Positions 13,690 through 26,519 of a DNA stretch of 64,000 nt are shown here, one piece after another. The DNA is from Crotophaga sulcirostris. Taxonomy: Eukaryota > Chordata > Aves > Cuculiformes > Crotophagidae. The position numbers were made by a program, and so were the translations under genes. Within the stretch, counting starts at the first letter, position 1. Each line of letters starts with the position of its first letter. Location of the stretch: assembly GCA_013397455.1 (NCBI GenBank), contig VYZB01000030.1, positions 1,928,403 to 1,992,402 on the forward strand. The letters run 5' to 3'. The notes beneath the pieces were generated by a model. That model was not told the origin of the DNA. It was given only the letters and a program-made list of their open reading frames with translations, and did no database searches.

Positions 13690-14352
13690 CTGCTACCACC
13701 AAAGCAGCCAATGCAGCCCTGAAGAGAAGGACTTGGGGATATCGGTGAATGAGAAGCTCAACACGAGCCAACAAACCGCATTTGCAGCCCTGAAATCCAA
13801 CTGTATCCCAGGCTGCATCAGAACAAGTGTGACCAACAGGTTGAGGGAGGTGATTCTGCCCCTCTACTCTGCTCTCATGAGACCTCACCTGGAGTTCTGC
13901 GTTCAGTTCTGTCCTCAGCACAGGAAGAACAGGGATCTGCTAGAGCCAGTCCAGAGGAGGGTCATGAAAATTATCTGAGGGCTGAGAGAGTTGGGATCAT
14001 TTAGCCAGGAGAAGGCTTATACCAGCCTTCCAGAACTTAAAGGGGGCCTGCAGGAAAGCTGGGGAGGGGCTCTTTGTTACTGAGTGCAGTGACAGGATGA
14101 GGAATAATGGTTTTAAGCTGAAAGAGGGGAGATTTAGGTTAGATATTAGGATGAAATGTTTTCCTGTGAGGGTGGGGAGGCCCTGCCACGGGCTGCCCAG
14201 AGAAGTGGTGGCTGCCCCATCTCTGGAGGTGTTCAAGGCCAGGTTAGATGAGGCCATGAGCAAGCTGATCCAGTGGAAGGTGTCTCTGCTCATGGCAGGG
14301 TGGTGGAACTGGATGATCTTTATGTCTTTTCCAATCCAAACCATTGTATGAC
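13690..14352 (+). mobile_element. CR1 LINE, 5'-truncated, 3' end of ORF2 and 3' UTR
   Basis: This is a plus-strand copy of the avian CR1 non-LTR retrotransposon. The translation shows the C-terminal part of the CR1 ORF2 protein, including ISVNEKLNTSQQTAFAALKS, the segment LREVILPLYSALMRPHLEFC, and later GFKLKEGRFRLDIR and LPREVVAAPSLEVFKARLDE. The first open stretch stops at about 13,976 and the conserved reading resumes in another frame near 14,097, so the copy is dead. The 3' end reads ccaatccaaaccattgtatg, a variant of the CR1 terminal repeat. The missing 5' part is typical of CR1 insertion by target-primed reverse transcription. The left boundary is approximate. Confidence 0.93.
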
Positions 14353-14405
14353 ACCTCCAGGCTCCCCTGCTGCCACGCCAGTGTGCGGGGAGAGGCAGTG
14401 TCCTT

Positions 14406-14565
14406 ACCTCAGAGCCCGGCACGTGGCTGAGCCCGCACCGCGTACGTCACCTTTGCAGCCAAAGCAAAAGGGTGCAAGGCTGTAAATACCCAGCCCAGCA
14501 AACCTGCCGGGCTTGACGTAATCCCTCTGTCAGCTTCCAAGGTCAACAGCGACCTGTTTATACTG
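14406..14565. promoter_or_regulatory. CpG-bearing motif cluster with two CRE-like sites
   Basis: Seven to ten CpGs lie in about 160 bp, against a CpG-poor background. Two CRE-like sites are present: tacgtcac at 14,443-14,450 and tgacgtaa at 14,514-14,521. Between and after them are forkhead-like words (tgtaaata at 14,481; tgttta at about 14,555) and a nuclear-receptor half-site (ccaaggtca at about 14,536). The block directly follows the CR1 3' end, about 7 kb upstream of proposed exon 1. It could be an enhancer or a minor promoter. Confidence 0.35.
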
Positions 14566-16964
14566 TGCTGGGCGAGAAGAGGCATTCTGGGAGAAAAGCA
14601 AATAGGAGAGATGTCCCATGCCTGTACAAAAGGTGCTGTATTCCCGTGTTGCTCCATCCCAGGCTAGGAGGAACATAAAATTAGCACTGTTTTCATTCAT
14701 TCATTGTATAAATATTCTACGTGGTGCCCACCCCCACGTTTCCTTACTGAGTCTGCAAGTCTCCATCAGGGAGGCTGGGAGGGACACAAAGTTAGCTTTA
14801 GTCCAAGCAGCTGATGAACAAGGTAAGGTGAGGGCATGCACGTGTGCAAAAGGGAAAAAAAAAAAGAAGAAAAGGAGAGCTGGGGGTTGCATTTGAAGGC
14901 AAGTGGTGCATGAGGGGAGAAGGCAGGGGCAGGGAGGTGCACACAGCATCACCCTGGCCAAGGGAGCAGTCTGCACTGTACCTCCTGGACAAAAGCTGTT
15001 TCACCATCACCAGGAAGGCTGAGCACGTACCTCACACTCCACACATGGGGACAGCAGGTCCCTTGTGCAGAGGAGGCACCACAGGTGGAGCTGGATGGGC
15101 CATGCAGTCATGTCTCAGCCAATTAACAGCCCCGTACAGCCCTGCCACCCCAGCCTGCAGCCTCGCTGGTGCCCACACTCCTCATTCTAGCCCTTTCCTG
15201 TACCCCAAAAGCCCCAGCCAAAGGCAAAAGAAAGTTTCCCTGGGATGCCCTCCATGAGCGCAGAGGGGAGTCCCAGCCCAAATGACAATGCAAGCCCTAA
15301 CACCAAACACGTTTAAGGTAGTGGAGCCCAGTCCCCCAGACTGTCCCTTCACACCCCGTGGCCATCCATGGATGGAAGCGAGATGCTGGGCATCCAGGAT
15401 AAGCAAAGAGGCCTCATCCAGGTGAGCCTGTGCTGCCCAGCACTCAACCTGTGACCATGTCCATCCCTGCTCCCTGTGCACAGCCCTGTTGAGCAATCGG
15501 AAAGACACCAAGAGGACAGGAGAAGTAAAAAGAAGAAAATATTTTTTGAAAAATCCACTGCCGAACAAATGTTGGTCTGTGGATGATCCCACTTGCTGGC
15601 CTGGACTTCTATTTTTATCGGGTGATGAACAAGCCACAAGAGTGGGGTGGGGGTGAGCCCCGCTGTTTACGTCTGCCGGCATGGGGGCGGCTGCTGCAAG
15701 GAGAAGGCAGCTCATTCAGTGAGAGCTGGAGCATCCCGGGCACTGCAGGTTGAATAGGTACATTGTCCAGCACAGAAGGTTCAGGAAGGGCACCGTTTCC
15801 AATCTGGGATGCAAACAGGACTGGAAGAAGTTGTGTGGGTATATGGGGTTTGCTTTTTAAATACGGGGTGAGTTCCACCCATGCCAACAAGGCTGATATT
15901 CACTCTGGAATAAAGGATCACAGGTGCTTTCTTGAGGGAGGGAGGCTCCTCTGTGCCCTTTTTACCCCCAGATGCCACCTGAATTCTTTTCAGTAGCCTT
16001 GCATGCTCTCAGGGTAACATCTCAGTGGGTAAGCCCCGTCCTGGGAGTTTTTAGATCCCTCATAATTTTTGTCTAGAAAGGTTTTGGCATCGTCTCTTCC
16101 CATCCCTCTAGTGGGACCCCAAAGTAAGACCATACAATGACACACACAGTGCAGGGACATGGACACTTCTACATCACACCATGCTTTCTCCATCATGGAA
16201 TCTTGGCCTGGAGAAGTGTAGGGCTCAAAAATGAGGGTAAACACTGATGTTGAGGCAGGCACCCTGGCAGCAGCAAGAGGGTTTGCCCATGACATATTGG
16301 AGGCAATCCTTGCTGATGAACACAGCAGTGCCTCGGCACCAGATCAGAAGAGGTTTCCTCCCAGTGCAGGATTTTCACAACCAGGACATGCAAAGCTGTC
16401 CCTTGGGTAAGCAAGAGGAAGCTGCAGCACCCGTGCAGTGAGGGCTGTGTGCATGGTCTGGGCTGCCAGCAGTACCAAGCAACCCAAATGGATACGTATG
16501 AGCCTATATACTCGAGTGCTCGTGCCAGTGCCTAAACCCCAGCATTTTTTTCCCATGTATGATGCATGCCCAAGCTGAAAACCAGAAAGGACGTGAAGCA
16601 TCAAGTGCCTGAGCAGAAACACAGAAAAGAGGCCACCTCAGCCCTCTCCCCATCCTCCCAATTAGAGGCTCATTTCTCTCATCAGTCAGGGCACAACGTG
16701 TGCTCGCTTTGGAGGTGCTTGTCTTGCTCCTGCTGTGGGAGGTGTGGAGGCTGTCAGCCTGGTGCCTCTGCTCCCTATTTCCCAGCCACCGCTCCCTGGA
16801 GGGGAGTTTGGACTGGCAGGTAGATAGGAGCTGGTTTTTTTTCCCCCCACCTGGATCAAAGCATGGCAGAGCTTTCTAAGTAGCAGCCTTGCACTCACAT
16901 AACATCGCTGCCCATCACCGCTTCAGAAAAAACAGCTTAGCAGTGCAGGCAAACCCACTCCTGA

Positions 16965-17112
16965 GTTGCTGCAGTGGATCAAAGTATGTGTTAGCTTTAA
17001 AACAGGGAATAGGGCTGGGAACAGAGATGTTCTGTCACTGCTGCTGTCTTCATCCGCAGCCTTAAGTAAGTCATCTTACGTCTGCGTGCTTCAGTTCCAC
17101 ACAATGCTAGGA
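16965..17112 (+). repeat. MIR-like SINE remnant
   Basis: The stretch ccttaagtaagtcatcttac followed by gtctgcgtgcttcagttcc matches the MIR core pattern (ccttgggcaagtcacttaac, then ctctctgtgcctcagtttcc) over about 45 bp with scattered mismatches. The flanks are too diverged for sure boundaries. Confidence 0.5.
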
Positions 17113-17399
17113 CTTGGACAGCAACACCTTGCAGCAAGATCTCAAATACTGTTATCTAAATGACTCTGTGGTGGCTGATCAAGAAATATCTGCTGTAATG
17201 CGTTTTCAGCTCCTCAGACACTGACTGTAAAAGCATGAACAGTACTTCTTGGGCACAAGCCCAGAGGTCCTGGGCTGTCCCTACCCCTCCAGTACCATTT
17301 CCTGAAGACTGGTCACAGGCTTTAATTGTGCATCGCCCCACTCAGCTACCTTTGCACAAAGCAGCTGGGATCCCATACCTCCTTTCTCATGTTCCTGAC

Positions 17400-17480
17400 A
17401 TTTTTTTTTAATGCCTAATTAGCTTTTAATATTACTCAATAATTCTAGAAATTATAAGCGTTCTAGGGATGCAAACCCCT
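17400..17480. promoter_or_regulatory. Candidate AT-rich conserved element
   Basis: The block contains cctaattagctttta, ttactcaataattctag and aaattataagcg, a dense run of homeodomain-like TAAT cores and a CAATAAT SOX-like word. It lies about 4 kb upstream of the proposed exon 1. The evidence is motif texture only. Confidence 0.2.
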
Positions 17481-20400
17481 CCTTTTCATTCTAAGAGTAA
17501 GACAAGGGTTTGAATCAAGAGCCACAAGGTGGCTGAACTGACAGTTGCAGGGCAGGAGTAGTAATTACAACAGTGAGTGGTTTGATTTGACTGATTTTTA
17601 AAAGCAGTTTGAGGTTTTTATTCTTTATTCTACTATTTGTTCTATTTCTTTTGTTTCCCATCTCTCACTCAGCTGGAAAGCCACCTAAGCCTGCCTTTCA
17701 TTTCTTTTGGAATATTGCAAGAAACTATCACCTTAGTAGACACAACCTTTTTCTGTATTTCTGGTGTTTTTTCTTTTTCTACCTGTTTAATTCAGTGACT
17801 GCTTCCACCATACAAATTCTGGATATTCAATAATTTTCACAGCAAAGCTATTACCAACTCTTCCTTGGCCACAGGGTTTGTTCTCTATTCAAATATTTGC
17901 ACTCCCTGAAGGTTTAACTTCACTGGGAATAGACATAAACCTCCTTTGAACTTTATAATGACATGCAAAAATCTTGTCTAACTGTAAGCACTTTTGAAAT
18001 GTGTTACCTGTATTTCAAAGAGTTCTGAATTGTTGCTTCCCTGCTTTAAATAAAAAAACAAAAGCCATCTATGTGACTTTTATTGACCTGGTCTCTCCTT
18101 GGCTTAAAAAACAAACACACACAAGAGCAGTTTATGAATCACAATTTCTCTGAACATATTTAGCTATTTTTCCAGTCATTCCTGATGCAGACAAAAAATT
18201 GGGAGAGCCAGCAGGTACTAAGCAGTTTCTACCCCTTTTCTGAAGTTGCTAAGAAACCACTTTGTGTTGAGCATCATATTTTCCTAGCTGGTCAGCTCCG
18301 AAATGGGATTTTCTCTGTTCTCTGGCTTCAGCTCACCAAAGGTTTAGATGGAGCTTTCTTCGCCAAACCACAGTGGCAGCAGAGGGTACACAGGGCTCAC
18401 AGTTATTCCACAGAAGAACAACTAAACGTATACATTTCCCAAAAGGCCTTTATGTTTCAGGGAGAAAGGGTTGTGGTTGGGCATGAGATGTTTCAATCTC
18501 TCACATACGTGAGTCAGAACAAAATCAGCCAGGTCATATTTTATAGCTCCCGTCTACGTGCATTTTATCCCCAGCTGGAAATACCGAGTCCTGCCTAAAG
18601 CATGAGCTGTCATGCCCCATCTGAAGTGTGTTTTGCCTTTCCTCTCTCATTGCTACAGCTACACCATACTAGAGACACCCTAGCTGGCGAGGAGGGGAGG
18701 CAGGGAATGCTCCAACCACACAGACTTTGTAGCTCCCAACGCACCCAGCAGCTGGAGGTGGTGGCAGCCCCTGGGATGGATCTGATGCTCTTTGAGTAGG
18801 TGGGAATGCCCCTGCCTTACCCCAGCAGAGGGAGAATAAAATTTGATGTGGACAGGCAGCACTCATAGACTGAAAGGCAGGTGAGGTGTTGGAAATAGAG
18901 TCCAAGAGTTTCAGATGGGGTTGTAAATGTACTGTTCTTTCTAACGGTTGTGAAGTTTTCCCTCACTGCCCTTTTGACTTTTAGCATAAGGGTATCTGGA
19001 AAGTTTTTAAGTTAACACCTAGCACTTCACTGCTTAAAAAAAAAAAAAGTGGTGGTGTGGGGGAGAATGAGGAATGATCCAAGCAGGAGTTTCGCCAGCA
19101 GAATCTGGTCATGAACCTCTAAGATGGAGTAAGGTACACGTGGGAAGAAGTATCTCCATGCTCTGTGATCTAGGAGCATTACCTGTCAGGATGATGGATG
19201 CATGGCTCTCACAAGAGGGCACAAGTGTTGCAAAAGGCTTATAAGCCTCGTGTTTAAAAGTGAGACAGTTAAGAAAGCAAGATTTGAAATGAGGCATGGC
19301 ATCAAAATAATACACGGAGGGAGGAAAAACTATTAAATCATAAAATAAAAAGCAAAATAGTCTGTTGGGATGAGAGGAAAGTGCCAGTATTAAAGATCAT
19401 GCTAAAAGAGAGAGGCTGAGGGCAGGCATGTGGCTTGGGTGCAAGGAGGGCACAAAGCAGACCTGACATGCCCCAGCTGCTCCAGGCAGTCAGGGCACCA
19501 GTACCAGCACAGATCTTTAAAGTCCAAAGCACAGCAGAGGAAAGCGTGTGCATACTGCATTAGAGGGGGAAAATTCTGTTTGTGGACATCCCTGCATCCA
19601 GTTCTGAATTTTACCTTTACATTAGAGTAGTGACGTACTGTTACACATTAGGGGAGACAGCTTTATCCTTCTTAAACCCAGAGGGTCTCTCAGCTTTTAA
19701 AAACTCTGAAAAAGTTAAGAGCTTCATGAACTTTTCCATCTTTCTCAGAGTAACAGCAATGAGAAAGAATTCTGTTGAGAATTTATAGAACCTGACATAT
19801 AAAATTATACACCTCAGTGTCTCCTTCTCTTCTCTCTCTGGTGACCCAAATCACAGCCTGCACGAAGGCTTTCCTTTGGGCTGGAGGTACTGAATCTCCT
19901 GCAGTTGAGATGTGCTGGCACAGGGACCTTCACTGAGGAGCTATGAAGAGAAGTTACTACCCTGACTGCATCATACAGTGATATTTCTGCACTCAAGGTC
20001 TCTCCACTTTGATCTCTTGAAGCAACTGAAATGGTGATGAATATGGAGATGAAAAGATTGAATCAGTGTTGACAGCCTTAGCCTGAACTGGGGCCTTCTT
20101 GCAAGTCTAAGGAACTTTAAACCCACATCTCTGTCCACCCTCCAGCTTCATTACTAAGATACAACAGGTTTTTCAATCAGAAGAGATTTTCCTCAGCTGT
20201 AAAAGTCTCAGCAGCTTCCCACCTCCCCTCAGCTGCCTTCTGACCCCTTCACAAGCCAAGGTGTGGGTCTACAGCAATGGAGCCATTTCCTCTTCCCCAG
20301 GTGCAGCTTTTTCTTCCATTCAAAGATACCAATATGCCCCACAGGAAAAAAAAGAAACTAAAATAATTACAACTTTTTCAGCACTTTCTCACAGCACCAG

Positions 20401-20974
20401 AATTGCCAAGGACTCAGTTACAGGATCCACCTCAAAGTCTTGGGGTGGTTGCCTTAGTCTCCACCATTCATAGATGCTTACAGACTCTGTATTTCTCCCC
20501 AGTTCACTCCAAACAGCTTTTATACAAATTCACTCCTTTTGCTGCCTTTATATCACTTATCAGTTACAGATGCTCCTGGTGATTCCTGTTTCTTAGCACT
20601 GAGCATGTCCTCCTTCCCTCCTCACAGAGCTCAGCTGCCATCACCTGCCTCCTCCTCTGCAGCAGCCGCTGGAGCCAGGCAAGAGAGTTCCCTAAACTTT
20701 CCTCTGTGCTGTTCTCTTTGTGCTTCCCAGTAAATCTCCTCATTTCTACTCAGACTGCAGTGATATTGACTGCATTGCAGACACACATACTTTGCTCAGG
20801 TTCCTTAATTAGCTTCATCTTATTTTAGTTTGCATAAACCACGTTCTCCTTTTATTACATAAACTATTTCTTCTCTCTCAACCACTTGTGGTGCTCCAGC
20901 CAGTTTGCTTCCAAACCAGAGGGCTAAATTTAATTCCCCACTCCCCATTCAGCTTTCTCCATTTACAGTATTTT

Positions 20975-21090
20975 TTGGTCCTGCTTTTTTTTCCCCCTTT
21001 CTTTCCTTTTCTTTTCTGAGGTTGTTTTTTTTTCCTGCTTTCCAAGAGGCTGGGCTTCTTTTTCTGTCCGTGAGCCCTCCTATTTCCCCC
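20975..21090. repeat. Polypyrimidine (CT-rich) tract upstream of exon 1
   Basis: More than 100 bp is almost purely C and T on the plus strand, with a few interruptions. It lies a few hundred bases upstream of the proposed ACAN first exon. Such tracts can adopt non-B DNA and are common in TATA-less vertebrate promoters. Confidence 0.7.
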
Positions 21091-21269
21091 TGCCCCCTGG
21101 ATGCCTGCCTACCTTTACTCTAAAATCCAGAGGAGGATCCAATACACTTAGTTTGCCAGCTCTTCAAGAGGTATCTAAGGAGGCTGACAGGAGTTTGATG
21201 GTCTCTCTTGCAGCCAGTGGCAGCTAATGTGGTCTGAAACCCTCTCTCTCTTTTTTGCCATTCACACTC
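21091..21269 (+). promoter_or_regulatory. Presumed ACAN core promoter region
   Basis: This is inferred from its position directly upstream of the proposed first exon. I see no good TATA box at the usual distance. A C-rich block (ccccctgccccctgg at about 21,086) could bind SP/KLF factors, and cactcagtact near 21,265 is initiator-like. The transcription start cannot be fixed by eye. Confidence 0.35.
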
Positions 21270-21543
21270 AGTACTTACTCTTCAAGCCTGCTGCTGCTGC
21301 CACTGCCTGAAAAGACCTGAAGTACCACACAGCGAATTTTGATTTCTTCTTGATTTCTTCTGGGGGAAAAAGGGGAACAAAAAAAAAAAAAGGCAGGAAA
21401 ACTCTTCTGGAGATTGTGAAGAAGACATACAATAACAGCAAGAAGTGGCAAGCTCTCTCCTTCTTGAACGCCGAAAACCACCTCATTTCTCTGCCAGGTG
21501 TATGGGACTTAGATTCTGGAAGCACTGCACTGAACTGTTAAAG
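21270..21543 (+). other. ACAN: ACAN exon 1 (non-coding, 5' boundary uncertain)
   Basis: The 3' end of this segment (ccaggtgtatgggactt through ctgttaaag) resembles the 3' end of the mammalian ACAN non-coding first exon as I remember it (ccaggtgtgtgggactgaa and ending ttcaag). It is followed directly by a donor, gtaacg, at 21,544. The coding exon downstream begins gtaaact-ATG, and mammalian exon 2 begins gtgaact-ATG, so the junction fits. The 5' limit is a guess, since no start site can be read. The only ATG in the exon (21,502) opens an upstream ORF that runs into exons 2 and 3 out of frame with aggrecan. An alignment or cartilage RNA reads would settle the call. Confidence 0.68.
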
Positions 21544-23879
21544 GTAACGTATTGCACTTTCCTCCCTTCTCTCTCTTTGGGATCTTTTCCCTAACTTTCC
21601 TATTTCTTTCCCCAATGCTCTAAAGATGCAGGCTCCCAATCAGTGGATTGGCTGTTTCCCTGGTGAGCGGCCAGCAGAGCAATGTGAGAAAAGTTGTAAA
21701 CTGATTGAGCCTGAGCTTCTCCACAGAGTTTCCCTCCTGCAAGCAGCACTGCTGAGAGAGGGGACCCTGTGCCTGCCGTGCCTTTCGGCACGATGGTCCT
21801 TACCAACAACCCATCCATTACAGGGAGCAAACCTATGGCCAGACACAACAACTATGTGTCAAGTTTGTCTGCTGGCTTGGGGAAGGGAGGGAAAAGAAAC
21901 CATCTGGCTTAAGAGAAATACAGCCAAAACCACGAGGCAGGAGAGCAGAGAAGGGGTTATTCCCATTCTCCATTCCCCAAAGACCCTCTGGCCCACTGGT
22001 GATTTTTTGTGATAGATTTCAGCTACTACCTGAGCCCTGATGATGTGACTGATCCTGCTTCTGAGCACTGGGGAAGGAGGCTGCTGTCGTGCTGATTTTT
22101 CACAAGTGTTGTAAATGGCTATGGGGTTTCTCATGATTATTGCTTTGCTACAGGGAAGGCAAAGGGCAATCTCTGAGCTAGAGGGGGGTTAAGCTCTATG
22201 GAGGTCGACAAGCTCAGAAAGAGAATGAAAAGAGCCTGGGTGCTGGAGAGTTTGACAGTGTGCTCCCCTTTCATGAGGATGGCAGTGGCCAGCAGTTGGC
22301 AGAATCTCCTGGGTTATTTCCAGTTAGCTGCTTCGGGCGTTACTCAGTACCTGCCCTCTTTCTGAATCCATTTGCAGATGCAGCATAGTTTTAGTAATAG
22401 TTTGGAGGGAGCTGAGCTCTTCCATAGAAGCAAACACAGCAGAAAATGTTTTATTTTTCAGAATCTCTATCAGAAATCTCTTCTCTTCATTCATTTACTA
22501 CTTGTTAAGACTTTTAATTTAAACCTTATGCTAAGTAACACTCTGCATATAGCAGAAAACATTTTTTTAACCTTTCCCTTTGAGTCGTTTAGGCAAAAAA
22601 CTTCAATTTGAAAAACTTTCCTAGCTTTCTAAAATAACTTTGCCAGATGTGGAAAGGGGGGAACATCCCACAGTGAAATAGTTGGGAGAGAGGAATTTCT
22701 TAGCATTCCTCACCACTTTGGTTTTCATCTATAAGCTCCCAATAAGGGTTGTTGGCTGGGTGGAGGGGCCAGTGGTTTGGAGATTGAGTTTGGTGGATTT
22801 TCAGATCCTATGAAGGAGTGAATCCTGCGCGTTTTTGGAAGTGGAGCTATGTGTTTCTTTACTTTGGTTGTTTGATGTTATATTTTCCTGCTGGCTTCAG
22901 ACACCGTACCTGCCTGATAGGTCAAAGGGGAGATGTCCTTTTCTGAGACATCTCAAGTTGCTGCCGGAGTGAGAAAGGGGCGTCATCGCCTCCCACCATC
23001 ACTGGACAGGGCAGAGGGTGGGGGCTGGAGATGTGTCTAAGCGCTCTCAGCAGCCTGAATGTTCTTTGGGGGAAAACTCCATCTGTTGCACTTGAACTGC
23101 TGTTTAATGTTTCCTATAATCACCTCCATGCACAGTAGCAGGGTTTGACAGCAGCATGAGGGCTGGAGGATGGATGGGCAAAGAGAATCAGCAAGATAGG
23201 GAGTTGAGAGAGTGAAAGAGGTGGAGAGAAAAAGTTACTAAGGAAAAGAGGGCATGAAATAAAATTCCCCAGACTTAGCATTGTCAGAGCAAACAGCAGC
23301 TCATCATCATAAAATACTACCTAATTAGAGAGGAACATCAAGGAGTTTAGAGTAGAAGAGGATGGATGGTATCACATAAAAACCAAATAAATGAATGACT
23401 GAATGTGTAAGTGGAAAGAGAGACCAGATTGTTGTTCAGTGCTCTGTTATTACCCAAGGATGCGTAGAATGGTCAGAAACACTGGGGATTCCAAAATCCA
23501 CTCCATAATTCATCTTTTCTCTACTCTTATCTTTCTGAGGCAGATCCTCTGCAAACCTAAGTTGCACAGATCCAGTGACTTCATTGCATTCCCATGCTGA
23601 CTTACACCCGGTGGGAAAGTGGGCTGGTGGAGGCCCAACTGGTCTCATTTTAAAAATCAACAGGACCTTTCTTAGCTGCCTGAGACATCTTTTCCACTGC
23701 CATCCTCCTCCACCTCCTTGCTTCCCCTTTCCTTTGCCAGTGGTGGGATGTTGCTCTACCACAAGACAACCTTCCCCAAGCTGCGCTCTTCCTCCTCATC
23801 ATCCTTTCCCTCCCCAAACCCACTGCAGCCTCCACGTGTGAAACAAGCTGGGCTGTGTGTGCTGCTCTCAGGCAGCTTC

Positions 23880-24260
23880 CCAGCAGCAGCAACAAAAGCC
23901 GTGTTCATAGCGGGTCTGGACCACATACGGAGCCAATGCGCGACGGCTGCCGAGCAGCCCAGAGCAGTCAGGGCTGTTTAAAGAGTGAAAAAGAGAGAGA
24001 GACAGCAAAGAGAGAGAGCTGTTATATATTAAAAAAAAAAAATACTTGAGCCCAGTGCAACAACGGAAACCTTACAGTTTACTTTTAAAAACTCAGTGCT
24101 TCCTTGTGAGAGGGCAGAACAGCTCAGCCTGTGTGCACGGAGTAGGTCTGTGGGCTCTGCCTGTGTGCACAAGGGCGGGTGTGTGAGCGCTGCCTCCCTC
24201 CCCTCCCTCTCAATGGACTCACAGTATAAATCTAAAGAAGCTTTTTGTTGGCCTGATGAA
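23880..24260. promoter_or_regulatory. CpG-bearing block with GA-repeat, candidate intronic regulatory element
   Basis: At 23,907-23,955 several CpGs cluster (catagcgggtctgg, catacgg, aatgcgcgacggctgccg). A GA-repeat tract follows at 23,985-24,022, then a CT-rich strand and a TATA-like word (acagtataaatc at about 24,221). The block lies about 2.4 kb into intron 1. It could be an intronic enhancer or an alternative promoter. Confidence 0.25.
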
Positions 24261-26519
24261 TAGGCAGGGGGTTTTGTCGTGCTACCCGCGCAGCCTTTTT
24301 TGAGACACTTCACACCAAGATTTTTTTCCTTCTGTGGGCTTTTTGTTAGGCTTTGCCTTTTTAATAAAAATTCCCATTTTTCCCTCGCATGAAATTCCTC
24401 CTTCCTGGTGATTGCTTCATACAGACCAGAGAGTAGAAGAGTTGGGGAAATGATGAGAAATACCAGAATCATCCGACTTGGGTCGAATAAGCTTCCACGT
24501 GCTTGAGTTGTTGAAGTGCCCTGAGATGTTAAGTAGGAGCCTTATGGACAGCCTGGCTTTGGTTTCCTTCCCCTGTTTTACAAGCCCAAAGCTGTGCAAT
24601 CAGCTTCAGAGATCTAATGCTCCTGATGGCTTCAGCCCATTGGCAGAGGCTACTGGGGCCGTGCCACCATCCCTGCGACCACGGGAGGGTGAGGGACGTG
24701 AACTGAGTTGTGTGCACTGGCCACGCACCCAAGTCCAGAAGACACCAGGTCTCCTTTCCTCCTGTATAAGCCACATGGAAGCAACCTGGTAGCCAGATTT
24801 GCCTGCAGGTTTCCATGGCTTTGCCTTTCCCTGAGGCTGACTGAGGAGGAAGCTTTGCTGTGCTTGGGAGCTGGAGGGCAGGACAGAGGCCACAGAAGGG
24901 ACTCTGCTGAGAGAAGGGAGTAAGAGATTGAAAGTGAGGGAACGGGATACCTCTGACAAGCATAATGATCTGGGTTTTCACCTTTATAGTGTATCTTTAT
25001 GTCACCCAAGGCATGGAAACTCATGGCTTTTTTCCAAACCCCAGAGCAAGCCAGAGGACACTTCGTTGTAGTATGGGAAACTTTGGGAGAGATACAAAAT
25101 TAATTCAGGTGAGGAGCTCTACCTTGCTACTCAGTTCCCCCCAGGTTGTCACTATGTCCTGAGAGTGTGGCGGCTTATGATGGAAAGGAGTAGTGACTGC
25201 TATGAAGGACTTGGGTGGTGGGATGTCCACGGGCAGGCAGGTCAGTGCTCTTTGACCTGGCAGCTGTACTTGCTATTGTAGTTAGTGAGGCACCACGTGA
25301 ATCTTGAACATGGCGATAGTCCTGGCTGCCACCACGTTGCCAGGGAACTACATGGGAGCCAGGGATCTTCTGAAGCTCCTTAGTCCTGCACAGGGGTGGA
25401 AGGAGCTGAACCCAGCCTTGCGCTGTGCCCAGCCATGAGTAGGGCAGGTCCCAGAGGAGAGACACTTGCTTCAACAGAGGCCACATCAGGCAAAAGCAAC
25501 TGCATCATATCATAGGGACAAAGTGATCAGGACAGGAAATTTCTTCTGGCAGGGGAGTGCTCACGGGTTAGGCCTGAGAGGAGTAAAACTGTCTATTAAG
25601 CCGTGCCCAATAAACCTAGCTTACATTAGTGGGAGAATATGGAATGCAAATACTCATGCTTCAAGGCATAAGGTAACCACTAAATGCCTGGTGTTAAAAA
25701 GAAACTTCCTCCTCAGCAATTTGTTCCCTATTTTTTGATGATAAGATCTTTGCTCTGAAGTTGGTGATATAGGTCTTGTCCAAGACAGGATACTGGCCTG
25801 GACACACCATTGGTTTCATCTGGTCTGGCAATTTCCATGTGCCTTTGTCCTCTCAAATGCCCTTGGTTAGAACTGGGTGGAGGCCTTGGACACTTTATTA
25901 GCAGTAGTGTAGGAAGCCACTGAAGGACAGAAGAATTGTCTGTGATGGCTGCAGGAGATAGAAATTTGACTTAATAGGCAAGACATTTAAATAGGAATAA
26001 CTTGACAGGAAAAAAAGATCTATAGAGGAAACTAACAAGAAATAATCAAGGAATATCTCCTGACTAAGGTTAGATCACAGACTGGAGGAGAAACAGAAAG
26101 CAGCTGATAAACAGGTGAAAATCATGGTGCTGACCACTTCCAGCTGGACCTCCCATCCATCATTCACACCTCCACAAGGAGAGCAGCCACTGTGCTGGGG
26201 ATTGAATGACCTGTAATCCACAGCAAAACCTGTTGCTCCTGCTGGGATTCTGCACATGGTCAGGAATAAATACTCCACCATGACCTTGTAAATCCCCAGG
26301 CACCACAGGCTTTGCACAGGGCAGTGGCAGATTCAGCAGTTTCTCTGGCACAAATCTGTTGACTTCAGAAGATTACTCTGGCTTAGCAGTACTGTGGTAC
26401 AGCAGCTGTAGATTTAAGTGCAATTAACATTACATCATCTGTACCACAGTTTCAAGGTTGAAATAATCACGTAGTTCACATATTGGAAATTACAGGATGG
26501 CTTTCATATAAATGATTAA

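Larger units (their letters stand above)
14353..21239. other. Proximal 5' flank of ACAN, no gene recognised
   Basis: No coding exon is recognised between the CR1 copy and the proposed first exon. The stretch contains a CpG-bearing motif cluster, a possible MIR remnant, an AT-rich block and simple A runs, listed separately. The remaining open frames are short and unrelated to known families as far as I can tell. Confidence 0.65.

Noticed and set aside
13466..13978. 170-residue plus-strand frame that could be called a gene
   Set aside because: Its C-terminal two thirds is decayed CR1 ORF2 protein. The N-terminal part is unrelated flanking sequence read through.
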